The notes below the pieces were generated by a model, which made no database searches, was not told where the DNA came from, and saw only the letters and a program-made list of their open reading frames with translations. Below, piece after piece: positions 1 through 8,431 of a stretch of 45,137 bases of DNA; position 1 is the first letter of the stretch; each line of letters opens with the position of its first letter. Location: NCBI GenBank assembly GCA_017610445.1, contig JAFCCB010000002.1, forward strand, positions 1-45,137, read 5' to 3'. The DNA comes from Candidatus Dojkabacteria bacterium (GTDB taxonomy: Archaea > Nanobdellota > Nanobdellia > Pacearchaeales > GW2011-AR1). A program made the position numbers and the translations under genes.

Positions 1-2
1 AA

Positions 3-215
3 ATGCCAATAAAAGAAAAATTTTTAGGAGGGGTATTAATAATAATTGGGGCTATGCCTTTTTTATTAAAAATCCAAAAAATCGCAGATTTTTTTGCAAA
101 ATATAAATTCCTATCAACAATTGCCCCTGGAAATTGGATTTATCAGATAATAATAATTTTAATAGGGGTTTTATTAATCTGGAAAATAAAACCTAAATTT
201 GAGACAAACTATTAA
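3..215 (+). CDS. small hypothetical membrane protein
   Basis: 70-aa ORF with two hydrophobic segments. Confidence 0.45.
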   Translation: MPIKEKFLGGVLIIIGAMPFLLKIQKIADFFAKYKFLSTIAPGNWIYQIIIILIGVLLIWKIKPKFETNY

Positions 216-233
216 AAACGCTGTAATTTTACA

Positions 234-827
234 TTACACATAAACTTCCAAAATTCTTGCACTTACTTTGTATTTTTTTAACAACTCAACAATTTTTTCT
301 CTATGCACAATAGGAATCATAATACAGCTCTTCCCTAATTTTTTTCCTTCAAATTTTTCAATAAGCCCCTTGTATTTCTTGTCCTTTATTTTAAAACCAT
401 AGATTTTATTTAAAAAAGCTCCTCTATTTTTCCTGATTTTACTCCAGTAAATAATTGCGAATTTCTTTCCTATTTTGCCCTTGCTTTCAAATCTACCATA
501 AAGCATAATCCCTTCACTTTCAATACTTAATTTCAATTCTTTCCAATCATTTAATTTACCAATAATCAAATGAATTCTATTGCTTATTCCTTTTGCTTTA
601 AATAATAAACCTTCTCTGCTTTTGTAAAAATCCTCCAAAATACCCTCAATCTCTTTCTCAATCTTTTTAGTTTCTCTGTCCAATTCAATAAAAATATCAA
701 CATCACTTTTTTTAGTTGCCTGATTTTTCACAACAGAACCAAATAAAATAATCTTATTTATCTTACTAACATCCTTAATCCTGCTTAACAAATAAGAAAC
801 AAAATAACTTGCATAAGCCCTATACAT
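234..827 (-). CDS. MNT-type nucleotidyltransferase-domain protein (putative antitoxin partner of the upstream HEPN-like gene)
   Basis: Motif FGSVVKNQATKKSDVDIFIEL fits GSx10DxD of minimal nucleotidyltransferases; overlaps upstream gene by 8 bp. Confidence 0.75.
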   Translation of the reverse strand: MYRAYASYFVSYLLSRIKDVSKINKIILFGSVVKNQATKKSDVDIFIELDRETKKIEKEIEGILEDFYKSREGLLFKAKGISNRIHLIIGKLNDWKELKLSIESEGIMLYGRFESKGKIGKKFAIIYWSKIRKNRGAFLNKIYGFKIKDKKYKGLIEKFEGKKLGKSCIMIPIVHREKIVELLKKYKVSARILEVYV

Positions 828-1230
828 TTTCTACATCCTCCTTTAATTTCAAAAATAAATTTATTTTATCCCTTAAAATTTTTTCAGAAATATTTTTACC
901 ATAAGCTAATTTATTTCGCTCTTTCTCAATTGAATTTGCAATATCTAAAAACTTGTCTAAATCTTTAATGTCCTCTATTTGAGAAATTATCTGATTAGAA
1001 ATCAATTTTTTTGTATTTTCTTTTTTCTTTTTCAGCCACAAATGATTAATTTTTGCTCCTGATTTCAACACTCCTAATTTGTCTAAATACACTTCAATTA
1101 AAGTCATTACTCCCAAAGATAAAGAAAAAGACAATCTTCTTTGATGTTTAACAATACCTTCAGAACCATTTAACGCAGAATTTATTTCATCAAGCACTTC
1201 TGTTAAAATCTCTTTGTATTTTTGTTTCAT
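820..1230 (-). CDS. HEPN-like helical protein (putative toxin partner of MNT)
   Basis: All-helical 136 aa, ERNKLAYGK near the C-terminus resembles the HEPN Rx4H motif with H replaced by Y; operon with MNT gene. Confidence 0.5.
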   Translation of the reverse strand: MKQKYKEILTEVLDEINSALNGSEGIVKHQRRLSFSLSLGVMTLIEVYLDKLGVLKSGAKINHLWLKKKKENTKKLISNQIISQIEDIKDLDKFLDIANSIEKERNKLAYGKNISEKILRDKINLFLKLKEDVENV

Positions 1231-1235
1231 TTTTT

Positions 1236-1331
1236 AAGTCATTTGCCTTAGTTTTGTTAAGACATTTGTCTTTATAAATTTTTCTGTTTCTTTTAAGTCA
1301 TCTGTCTTAACCCTATTAAGACATTTGTCTT
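1236..1331. promoter_or_regulatory. four palindromic operator-like sites (AAGwCAtyTGyCTT) around the HEPN/MNT promoter
   Basis: Sites at 1236-1249, 1259-1272, 1295-1308, 1318-1331; TATA-like TTTATAAA at ~1271-1278 (minus-strand promoter). Confidence 0.7.
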
Positions 1332-1340
1332 ACAAAATAA

Positions 1341-1391
1341 TTCAAAACACTTTCCACCTAATATTAAAAAGTAAAAAGTATCTTCTGCTCA
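1341..1391 (-). repeat. partial copy of the fen1 3' end plus downstream spacer (second copy 2458-2522)
   Basis: Minus strand GAGCAGAAGATACTTTTTACTTTTTAA...GGAAAGTGTTTTGAA matches fen1 GCGCAGAAAACACTTTTCACTTTCTAA...AGAAAGTGTTTTGAA; encodes EQKILFTF* vs AQKTLFTF*. Confidence 0.65.
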
Positions 1392-1434
1392 GTTTTCTCT
1401 TAACCCTAACAATCCAATCAACAAAATTCATTCA

Positions 1435-1623
1435 CTAATATTTCTCCAACAAATCTTCCCTTCTTTCTTTATCTCTTATTTTTGCTTTAATTTCTCTGTC
1501 ATAATAATCAGCTAACTCTTCACTTCCCCCTTCTTCTGCAATTTTCTTTTTTTCTTCATGAATCTTTATCTGCTTTTCTAAAGACTTAATTCCTTTTTGT
1601 AGTCTCTTTTTTCTTTTAACCAT
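1435..1623 (-). CDS. small charged coiled-coil hypothetical protein
   Basis: 62-aa ORF directly downstream of the AbrB-MNT gene. Confidence 0.5.
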   Translation of the reverse strand: MVKRKKRLQKGIKSLEKQIKIHEEKKKIAEEGGSEELADYYDREIKAKIRDKERREDLLEKY

Positions 1624-1625
1624 TT

Positions 1626-2426
1626 TTATTTTTTATCCAAATTCTCCTGTTGTTTTATTTTCTTCACAATAAAATCATAAAGTTTTTGAGCTTCTTTAAT
1701 AGGTAATTCATCTTTTGCTTTTTTACCAGCTTTAACTCTTAAATAACCTTTATAAGCATTTAGAGAACCTGAAATGTTTTTGATTAATCTTAAAAATTCA
1801 TTTTTTGTCCATTTCTTTTCTTTCCTTAAACAATCAACAAGATAAAACTCTCTTAATCTTAAAATTAAAGAATATGCAGAACCATCTCCTTCTTTAATTT
1901 TCATTTCTCTGGATAACTCCAGACTTTTTTCAATAACTTTCATAGCAGATTTTGTTGTTTCTATGTGAAATTTAAGATTTCTTTTAGTTAATTTTGTTTT
2001 TTTATAACTCTCAAGAAATTCAGCATTGATTAAAGGCTTAGCTTCTTTTAACATTGGAAGCAAGGGCAAAATATTATTTTTAAGCTGTTTCTCAACAGAA
2101 TTTTTAGAAAGTATAATTATTTCATATTTCCCTTTTTTAATTCTCTTTTCTAAATTATTAGTTATAACAACAACATCTATATCGCTTTCATTAGTCTGCT
2201 CTCCTCTTGCATAACTTCCAACAAGATAAATCCCAACAACATCTTTTAAATAAAGATTAAGAATTTCAAATAAATCTTCTTTAATATCTATTGGTTTTTC
2301 AATTAATTCTATTTTTGCTTTTCCATCTATCCATGCTTTAGGCAATAATACACATGCAGAATTACCCATTTTTACAATAGGCTTAATAATCTCTTGTTTT
2401 TTCATGTTTAAACAATGTTTTAACAT
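1626..2426 (-). CDS. AbrB/SpoVT-like N-terminus + MNT nucleotidyltransferase + C-terminal helical (HEPN-like) domain protein
   Basis: N-term IIKPIVKMGNSACVLLPKAWI (AbrB-like); VGSYARGEQTNESDIDVVV (GSx10DxD); helical C-terminus. True start may be the second Met (MKKQEI). Confidence 0.65.
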   Translation of the reverse strand: MLKHCLNMKKQEIIKPIVKMGNSACVLLPKAWIDGKAKIELIEKPIDIKEDLFEILNLYLKDVVGIYLVGSYARGEQTNESDIDVVVITNNLEKRIKKGKYEIIILSKNSVEKQLKNNILPLLPMLKEAKPLINAEFLESYKKTKLTKRNLKFHIETTKSAMKVIEKSLELSREMKIKEGDGSAYSLILRLREFYLVDCLRKEKKWTKNEFLRLIKNISGSLNAYKGYLRVKAGKKAKDELPIKEAQKLYDFIVKKIKQQENLDKK

Positions 2427-2457
2427 TATTTAAATCTTTTGTTCTTAAAACAATGTC

Positions 2458-2522
2458 TTCAAAACACTTTCTACTTTTAGTATTATAAACATAAGTTAGA
2501 AAGTGAAAAGTGTTTTCTGCGC
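2458..2522 (-). repeat. fen1 3' end/spacer copy (pairs with 1341-1391), also forms an inverted repeat
   Basis: AAAACACTTTtcaCTTTCTA ... TAGAAAGTGTTTT. Confidence 0.6.
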
Positions 2523-3521
2523 TTTTTTCCTCTCTAATTCATCTAACTTCTGCAATTGCTTATCAATTCTATTCTCAGAAAATTCATATTTCATCAATAT
2601 TTTTTTAATTCTTTTTCTGTCAATCTTTGGAAATTCAACTTTAAATTTTTTATTGATTTTTGGCTTAGAGATTTCAGAATAAATCTCTTTCCACTCAAAA
2701 TTTAATTCTAATTTCTCATTTTTCTCAACAGCTTTAAAAATCTCTTCTTTTGTTTTAAACTCCTTTACAAATTTTAAAGATTTTTTAGGCCCCAACCCTT
2801 TTACCCCTCCCACATTATAATCTGTCCCGCACAAAATCCCCAGACAAATTAATTGCTCTTGATTAATCCCAAGCTCTTTTAAAACCTTTTTTAATTCAAT
2901 TATCTGAGGAAAAACTTCTGAATAACCAGAAAAAGTTTTTCTTTTCCGCGCCATACTTAAATTTTGAATTAATTTTGGCGCCTCAAACATTAAACAATCA
3001 TAATCCTGTGATGCAACTGCATAAATATCTTTTTTCTGAGCCAAATAACTAGCCTGCGCCTCTCCTTCTCCAGGCGCCTGCACAATCGCAACCCCCATCG
3101 CACTTAATAATTCTTTGCTCTCTTTAATTTTCTGCTCATCTAAATTAACATCACTTTTTGCATATTTCCCCATCCCCTTGATATCCTCTTTAGTTTTAGC
3201 TTCTTCATATTTTTCCTTATATTGCTCTTTAATTTTTTTTCTCTTTTCCCAAGTCCTGCTCTTTAATTCAGGCGCCTCGCCGTCAAAAACATAAATCAAT
3301 TTAATTCCTTCTAAAATCAACCTCATATTTCTATAAAACAAACCGCTCAAATGTGAACTAACATTTCCTTTAGAATCCCTTAAAGGAGTTCCATCTGGTT
3401 GTCTAATTGTAGTCAAAAACTGGTAAATCGCATTAAAAGCATCAACTGCAATTATTTTATCTTTCAAATCAGAAAAACTAATCTGCTTTTTTGAAATAAT
3501 TTCACTTATTTGAAGCCCCAT
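2496..3521 (-). CDS. fen: flap endonuclease 1 (XPG/FEN1 family)
   Basis: MGLQISEIISKKQISFSDLKDKIIAVDAFNAIYQFL, YVFDGEAPELKSRT, VQAPGEGEAQASYL, C-terminal PIP box QKTLFTF. Confidence 0.95.
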   Translation of the reverse strand: MGLQISEIISKKQISFSDLKDKIIAVDAFNAIYQFLTTIRQPDGTPLRDSKGNVSSHLSGLFYRNMRLILEGIKLIYVFDGEAPELKSRTWEKRKKIKEQYKEKYEEAKTKEDIKGMGKYAKSDVNLDEQKIKESKELLSAMGVAIVQAPGEGEAQASYLAQKKDIYAVASQDYDCLMFEAPKLIQNLSMARKRKTFSGYSEVFPQIIELKKVLKELGINQEQLICLGILCGTDYNVGGVKGLGPKKSLKFVKEFKTKEEIFKAVEKNEKLELNFEWKEIYSEISKPKINKKFKVEFPKIDRKRIKKILMKYEFSENRIDKQLQKLDELERKKAQKTLFTF

Positions 3522-3557
3522 TTAATATATAAAAAATACGCATTAATAAAATTTATG

Positions 3558-4001
3558 CTAAATGACCTTTCTTAACTTTAAGTAAGTAGTTCTAAGCTGA
3601 GGTTTTTTCATTCTACTAACTCCTCTTGGAAGCTTAATATTTTGATTATTACAAAAATCTCTTATCCCTTGTCTAAAACCAGCAGCACTAGTGGGTATCC
3701 ATATATCATTCCTAGAAGTTTTTTTAACAATATGCTCAGAAGCTATTTTAGGCCTATCAACAGGTTCAGGTTTTTGAAATTGAATTCTTGCATATTTTTT
3801 ATCTAGTTTATTAAATTCAATAGTATAATCTGGGTCCATTTGACCTATCTCATATGATTCTACATCTTCATCAGGAGGAATTCCAAAATAATTACATATA
3901 GCAGCAAATTTTGTAGGATTACTACTTAAGGCCTCCCTCCTCATTTTATCTATTTCTTCAACAAATAACTCTAACTTATTTCCATTTACCATAGTCTCCA
4001 T
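3558..4001 (-). CDS. hypothetical protein
   Basis: 147-aa ORF, no recognised family. Confidence 0.5.
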   Translation of the reverse strand: METMVNGNKLELFVEEIDKMRREALSSNPTKFAAICNYFGIPPDEDVESYEIGQMDPDYTIEFNKLDKKYARIQFQKPEPVDRPKIASEHIVKKTSRNDIWIPTSAAGFRQGIRDFCNNQNIKLPRGVSRMKKPQLRTTYLKLRKVI

Positions 4002-4077
4002 ACAATAAAACTCCCCTATTTAAGGTTTTTGCATAGCAAATGACTAACTTTAAATATGTTTTAAACCTCTAACTAAA

Positions 4078-6537
4078 ATGGAAATAAACTTCATCCCAAT
4101 AGATTATGATTATTTTGACTGGCAGGGAAAAAATTATGCAAAAATAATTGGAAGAACAGAGCAAGGCAAAAGTGTTTGTGTCATAGATTCTTGTCCAATT
4201 TATTTCTGGGCAATTTTAAAGCAAAAAATTTCTGAATTAAAAATTAGGCAAATTCAGCAAAAAATTGAAAAAATCAAAATAAAATCTCCTTCAAGAATCT
4301 CAAAAGTTCTAAAAACAGAAATTCACAGCAAAAAATTCTTGGGAAAATCTGTGAAAGCAATTAAAATTTTTGTAACAAACTACAAAGATGCTCATGCAAT
4401 TGCAGGCAAAATTGGCATGAAAGAAATTAATAAAAGAAGGGAATATGATTTAGGGTATATCACAAAATATATCATTGAAAGAAAATTAAAACCTCTCCAA
4501 TGGTGTAAAATCCAGGGCAAAATACTCAATAACTCACAAAAATTCGGATTTCTCGATGCTAATTTAAATGTTGATTTAGTATTAGAAGCAGAAAAAATAT
4601 CTGAAACAGCACAAAAAAACTTCTCGCCAAAAATCTTAGCTTACGATATTGAAACAGATGAATTAGAAATAGGAAAAGGAGAAATCTTAATGATTTCCCT
4701 AGTCGGAGAGAACTTTAAAAAAGTTTTAACATGGAAAAAATACCAGACAAAACTTAATTATGTAGAATGCTTTAAAGATGAGGCAGAGATGTTAGAATCT
4801 TTTGTTAAATATGTAAAAGAGTATTCTCCTGATATTTTAACAGGTTATTTCTCAGATGGTTTTGATTTGCCTTACTTAAGGGCAAGAGCTGAAAAAAATA
4901 AAATTAGATTAAATTTAGGAATTGACAATTCACAGCCAAAATTTTCAAGAGGGAGAATCCTAACTGGAAAAATAAACGGAATTGTCCATATTGATTTATT
5001 AAGATTTATTAGAAATGCATATTCTCAATATCTTAAGTCAGAAACTTTAAGTTTAAATGAAGTAGCAGGAGAACTTCTAGAAGAAAGAAAACTTAAATTT
5101 TCTCCATTAGAACAGGTAAAATTAAAAAAACCAAACTGGGAAAAGTTCTTTGAATATAATTTACAGGATTCTGTTTTAGTATATAAACTAATACAAAAAG
5201 CCTGGTCAGATTTATTAGAAATAACCAGAATTATCCAAGAGCCTTTGTTTAATATTTCAAGAAATACAATGGCAAATAATTTTGAAGAACTTATTATTCA
5301 TAATCTCCACAAATTTAATGAAATAGCAGAAAAACATCCAACTCACGAAGAAATTGGGGAAAGAAGAATGCGTCCGAAATATGAGGGGGCTTTTGTTTTT
5401 CAGCCAATACCAGGATTATATGAAAATATCTGCTTCTTTGATTTTACAAGTATGTACGCAAGTGTAATTGTTAGTTATAATTTGTCTCGTTCAACACTAA
5501 CCCAGAAGAAAAATAAAACAGATTTATATCAAGGAGAATTAGACAGAAAAAAAATTTATTTTACTAAAGAACAGGGATTTGTTCCAGAACTGTTAAAAGA
5601 AATAATAATCAAAAGAAAACAATATAAAAAAGAGTATAATAAAAATCCAAATCCTATTACAAAAGCAAGAAGCAATGCCTATAAACTTTTAGCAAATGCT
5701 GCATATGGATATCAGGGTTTTTTCGGAGCAAGGTATTATTGTGTAGAAGCAGCATCAAGCACTGCATATTTTGCAAGAAAAAACTTAAAACAGGTAATGG
5801 AACAATTAAAAAAACAGAATTTTGATTTAATTTATGGAGATACAGACTCTATTGCATTTAAATTAAACAAACATACAAAAAAACAAACCCTCCAATTATT
5901 AAATAAAATAAATAAAAAACTCCCGGGAATAATGGAGCTTGATTTAGAGGATTTTTATAAGCGGGGGATTTGGGTGACAAAAAGAACAGGCGAATTTGGA
6001 GCAAAAAAGAAATATGCATTAATCAATGAAAAAAATAAAATAAAAATCCGAGGCTTTGAAACAGTAAGAAGAGATTGGTGCAATCTTGCAAGACAAACCC
6101 AAAACAAAATCCTAAATTTAATCTTAACAACAGGAAATGAAAAAAAAGCATTGCAATATTTAAAACAAATAATTAAACAGATTAAAAAAAGAGAAATTCC
6201 ATTAAAACAATTAATTATTAGAACCCAATTAAAAAAACCAATAAATGAATATAAATCAATTCCTCCTCATGTAACAATAGCAAAAAGAATGCAGGAGCAG
6301 GAACTTCCAATTGACATAGGAATGCTTATTGAATATTATATCTCAGAAACAGAAAATAAAAAAGCATTAGTAAGAGAGCGTGCAAAAATGCCAAATGAGA
6401 AAGGAAAATATGACATCAAGTACTATTTAAACAATCAAATCCTGCCAGCAGTTGAAAATATTTTTGAAGTCTTTAAAATAAATATAAAAGAACTTGTTGA
6501 AGGAAAACAGCAGAAAAAGTTAGGCGACTTTAATTAA
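4078..6537 (+). CDS. polB: DNA polymerase family B
   Basis: Exonuclease AYDIETDELE, polymerase motif A DFTSMYASVIVSYNLS, motif C YGDTDS. Confidence 0.95.
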   Translation: MEINFIPIDYDYFDWQGKNYAKIIGRTEQGKSVCVIDSCPIYFWAILKQKISELKIRQIQQKIEKIKIKSPSRISKVLKTEIHSKKFLGKSVKAIKIFVTNYKDAHAIAGKIGMKEINKRREYDLGYITKYIIERKLKPLQWCKIQGKILNNSQKFGFLDANLNVDLVLEAEKISETAQKNFSPKILAYDIETDELEIGKGEILMISLVGENFKKVLTWKKYQTKLNYVECFKDEAEMLESFVKYVKEYSPDILTGYFSDGFDLPYLRARAEKNKIRLNLGIDNSQPKFSRGRILTGKINGIVHIDLLRFIRNAYSQYLKSETLSLNEVAGELLEERKLKFSPLEQVKLKKPNWEKFFEYNLQDSVLVYKLIQKAWSDLLEITRIIQEPLFNISRNTMANNFEELIIHNLHKFNEIAEKHPTHEEIGERRMRPKYEGAFVFQPIPGLYENICFFDFTSMYASVIVSYNLSRSTLTQKKNKTDLYQGELDRKKIYFTKEQGFVPELLKEIIIKRKQYKKEYNKNPNPITKARSNAYKLLANAAYGYQGFFGARYYCVEAASSTAYFARKNLKQVMEQLKKQNFDLIYGDTDSIAFKLNKHTKKQTLQLLNKINKKLPGIMELDLEDFYKRGIWVTKRTGEFGAKKKYALINEKNKIKIRGFETVRRDWCNLARQTQNKILNLILTTGNEKKALQYLKQIIKQIKKREIPLKQLIIRTQLKKPINEYKSIPPHVTIAKRMQEQELPIDIGMLIEYYISETENKKALVRERAKMPNEKGKYDIKYYLNNQILPAVENIFEVFKINIKELVEGKQQKKLGDFN

Positions 6538-6593
6538 TAAGAGTAAATTTATTAAATTAAATAACTTATTGATTAAAGGAGTTGATTTTTGAA

Positions 6594-7052
6594 ATGCAAA
6601 TAAGAAAAGCAAAACCAAAGGACTATAAAAAAATAGCAAATCTAAGAAAGAAAACTTTTGAAAAAATTAATAGTAAAGATTATTCTAAAAGACAAATTGA
6701 AATATTAAACAAGAAAAATCCTCTAAAATTAATTTTAGAAAAAATGAAAAAAAAGACATGTTTTGTATAACCGAAAATAATAAAATTTTAGGGATTATAG
6801 ATTTAGAAAAAAACAAAATTGGTGGATTATTTGTTAAATATAATTATATTAATAAGGGAATTGGTAAAAAAATTATTAACATTTATTGAAAATTTTGCAA
6901 AAAAGAAAGGAATAAAAAAAGTTCATCTTTACTCAACTAAAACCACTTATAACTTTTACATCAAACAAGAATATAAATTAATTAAAAAAAATAGATGGAG
7001 ATCTAATAAAATTAATTTTACAAGTTATAAAATGGAAAAAACTTTAAAGTGA
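6594..7052 (+). pseudogene. GNAT-family N-acetyltransferase disrupted by two frameshifts at A8 and A7 tracts
   Basis: Frame 1 MQIRKAKPKDYKKIANLRKKTF; middle frame DMFCITENNKILGIIDLEKNKIGGLFVKYNYINKGIGKK; third frame LLTFIENFAKKKGIKKVHLYSTKTTYNFYIKQEYK. Confidence 0.7.
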
Positions 7053-7067
7053 ACAAGTTCTAATTTT

Positions 7068-7412
7068 CTAATCCCTCTTTATACACCTATTAATCGCCTC
7101 AACAACCTTATCATAAAAATCATTATTAATTGTGCAGAGCTTTTTCTTTATTATTTTTTCATGAATTGTAAATATCCTGTGCGGTTTTAACCAGCTTTTA
7201 AAAGGCAATCCTCCTTCTTGAAAAGAATTAATTGTTATTAATAAATCATCTTTATGAGGATTAGTAGTAATAAGACAGCAAATACGATCTTGCATTTTAT
7301 TTATTTTATTATTAGAAATAATCAAGGCAGGTCTTTGCTTTAAAGTTGTCAAATCTGAATAAGGAAAAGGAATAAGAACAATATCTTTTTGACAATAAAA
7401 TTTTGGTTCCAT
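7068..7412 (-). CDS. MazF/PemK-family toxin
   Basis: KDIVLIPFPYSDLTTLKQRPALIISN...KSWLKPHRIFTIHEKII. Confidence 0.85.
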   Translation of the reverse strand: MEPKFYCQKDIVLIPFPYSDLTTLKQRPALIISNNKINKMQDRICCLITTNPHKDDLLITINSFQEGGLPFKSWLKPHRIFTIHEKIIKKKLCTINNDFYDKVVEAINRCIKRD

Positions 7413-7451
7413 TTCAAATTTTATTGGACAGAAAATCTTTGATTTTCTATA

Positions 7452-7679
7452 CTAAACATTATTCCACCTCTCATCTAATTCATTATCCCAATCTTTTTTT
7501 AATACTTCTTCAGATGCAAGCATAGTAAATATGCTTTCTTCATCAATTTTGTTGATTTTTTCCAACTCTTCTAACCTCTTTTTTATAATTCTACGCACAA
7601 ACTCACTCCATTTTATTTCAGAACATTCTTTCATTCTTTTATACACAGAATCTTCAATAGATAAAGTTATATTTGTCAT
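7452..7679 (-). CDS. ribbon-helix-helix antitoxin
   Basis: MTNITLSIEDSVYKRMKECSEIKWSEFVRRIIKKRLEEL; immediately upstream of MazF-like gene. Confidence 0.8.
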   Translation of the reverse strand: MTNITLSIEDSVYKRMKECSEIKWSEFVRRIIKKRLEELEKINKIDEESIFTMLASEEVLKKDWDNELDERWNNV

Positions 7680-7683
7680 AAAA

Positions 7684-7705
7684 AAATAAGTGATGCCACT
7701 TATTT
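7684..7705. promoter_or_regulatory. operator-like palindrome AAATAAGTG-ATGC-CACTTATTT of the RHH/MazF operon
   Basis: 9-bp perfect arms between a TATA-like sequence and the start codon. Confidence 0.75.
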
Positions 7706-7758
7706 AAATCTTTCTAATTATCTAAAACATTTTTATATTAATTTTTCTTAAATATATC

Positions 7759-8430
7759 ATGAATAAATCCCAACTCCTAAAATCTCTGCAACAACAAGGT
7801 TTTTCAAACAAAATCTTAAATGCCTTTAAAAAAATTAAAAGAGAAAATTTCATTCCAAAAGAATTAAAACAATATGCTTATGAAAACCAGCCCCTGCCAA
7901 TTGGACAAGGACAAACAATTTCTCAACCATACACAATTGCATTTATGTTAAATCTGCTTAGATTGCCTGAATTAGACAATAAAACTAATAACAACAAAAA
8001 GCTAATCTCAAAAAATAAAACTAATAATAAGATATTAGAATTAAAAAAATTCAAAATTCTCGAAATCGGTTCAGGAAGCGGTTATGTTCTTGCACTTATC
8101 AACCAAATCAGTAAAAACTCTAAAATTTATGGTGTTGAAAGAATTAAACAACTTGCTGAAAAATCAAAACAAGTTTTAAAAACCAAAAAAAACATAAAAA
8201 TAATTCATGCAAATGGAACAAAAGGACTAAAACAAAAAGCCCCTTTTGACAGAATTTTAATCTCTGCATCTGCTAATGAACTTCCTCAAAAAATCATCTC
8301 ACAATTAGATTTTGGAGGAATTATGGTTTGTGTTGTGAAAAACTCAATCTTTTATATAAAAAGAGAATCAAAACAAACAAAAATCAAAGAATATCCTGGT
8401 TTTGTTTTCGTGCCTTTGATTGAAAAATAA
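7759..8430 (+). CDS. pcm: protein-L-isoaspartate O-methyltransferase
   Basis: QPLPIGQGQTISQPYTIAFML, LEIGSGSGYVLALI, ILISASANELPQ. Confidence 0.9.
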   Translation: MNKSQLLKSLQQQGFSNKILNAFKKIKRENFIPKELKQYAYENQPLPIGQGQTISQPYTIAFMLNLLRLPELDNKTNNNKKLISKNKTNNKILELKKFKILEIGSGSGYVLALINQISKNSKIYGVERIKQLAEKSKQVLKTKKNIKIIHANGTKGLKQKAPFDRILISASANELPQKIISQLDFGGIMVCVVKNSIFYIKRESKQTKIKEYPGFVFVPLIEK

Positions 8431-8431
8431 A

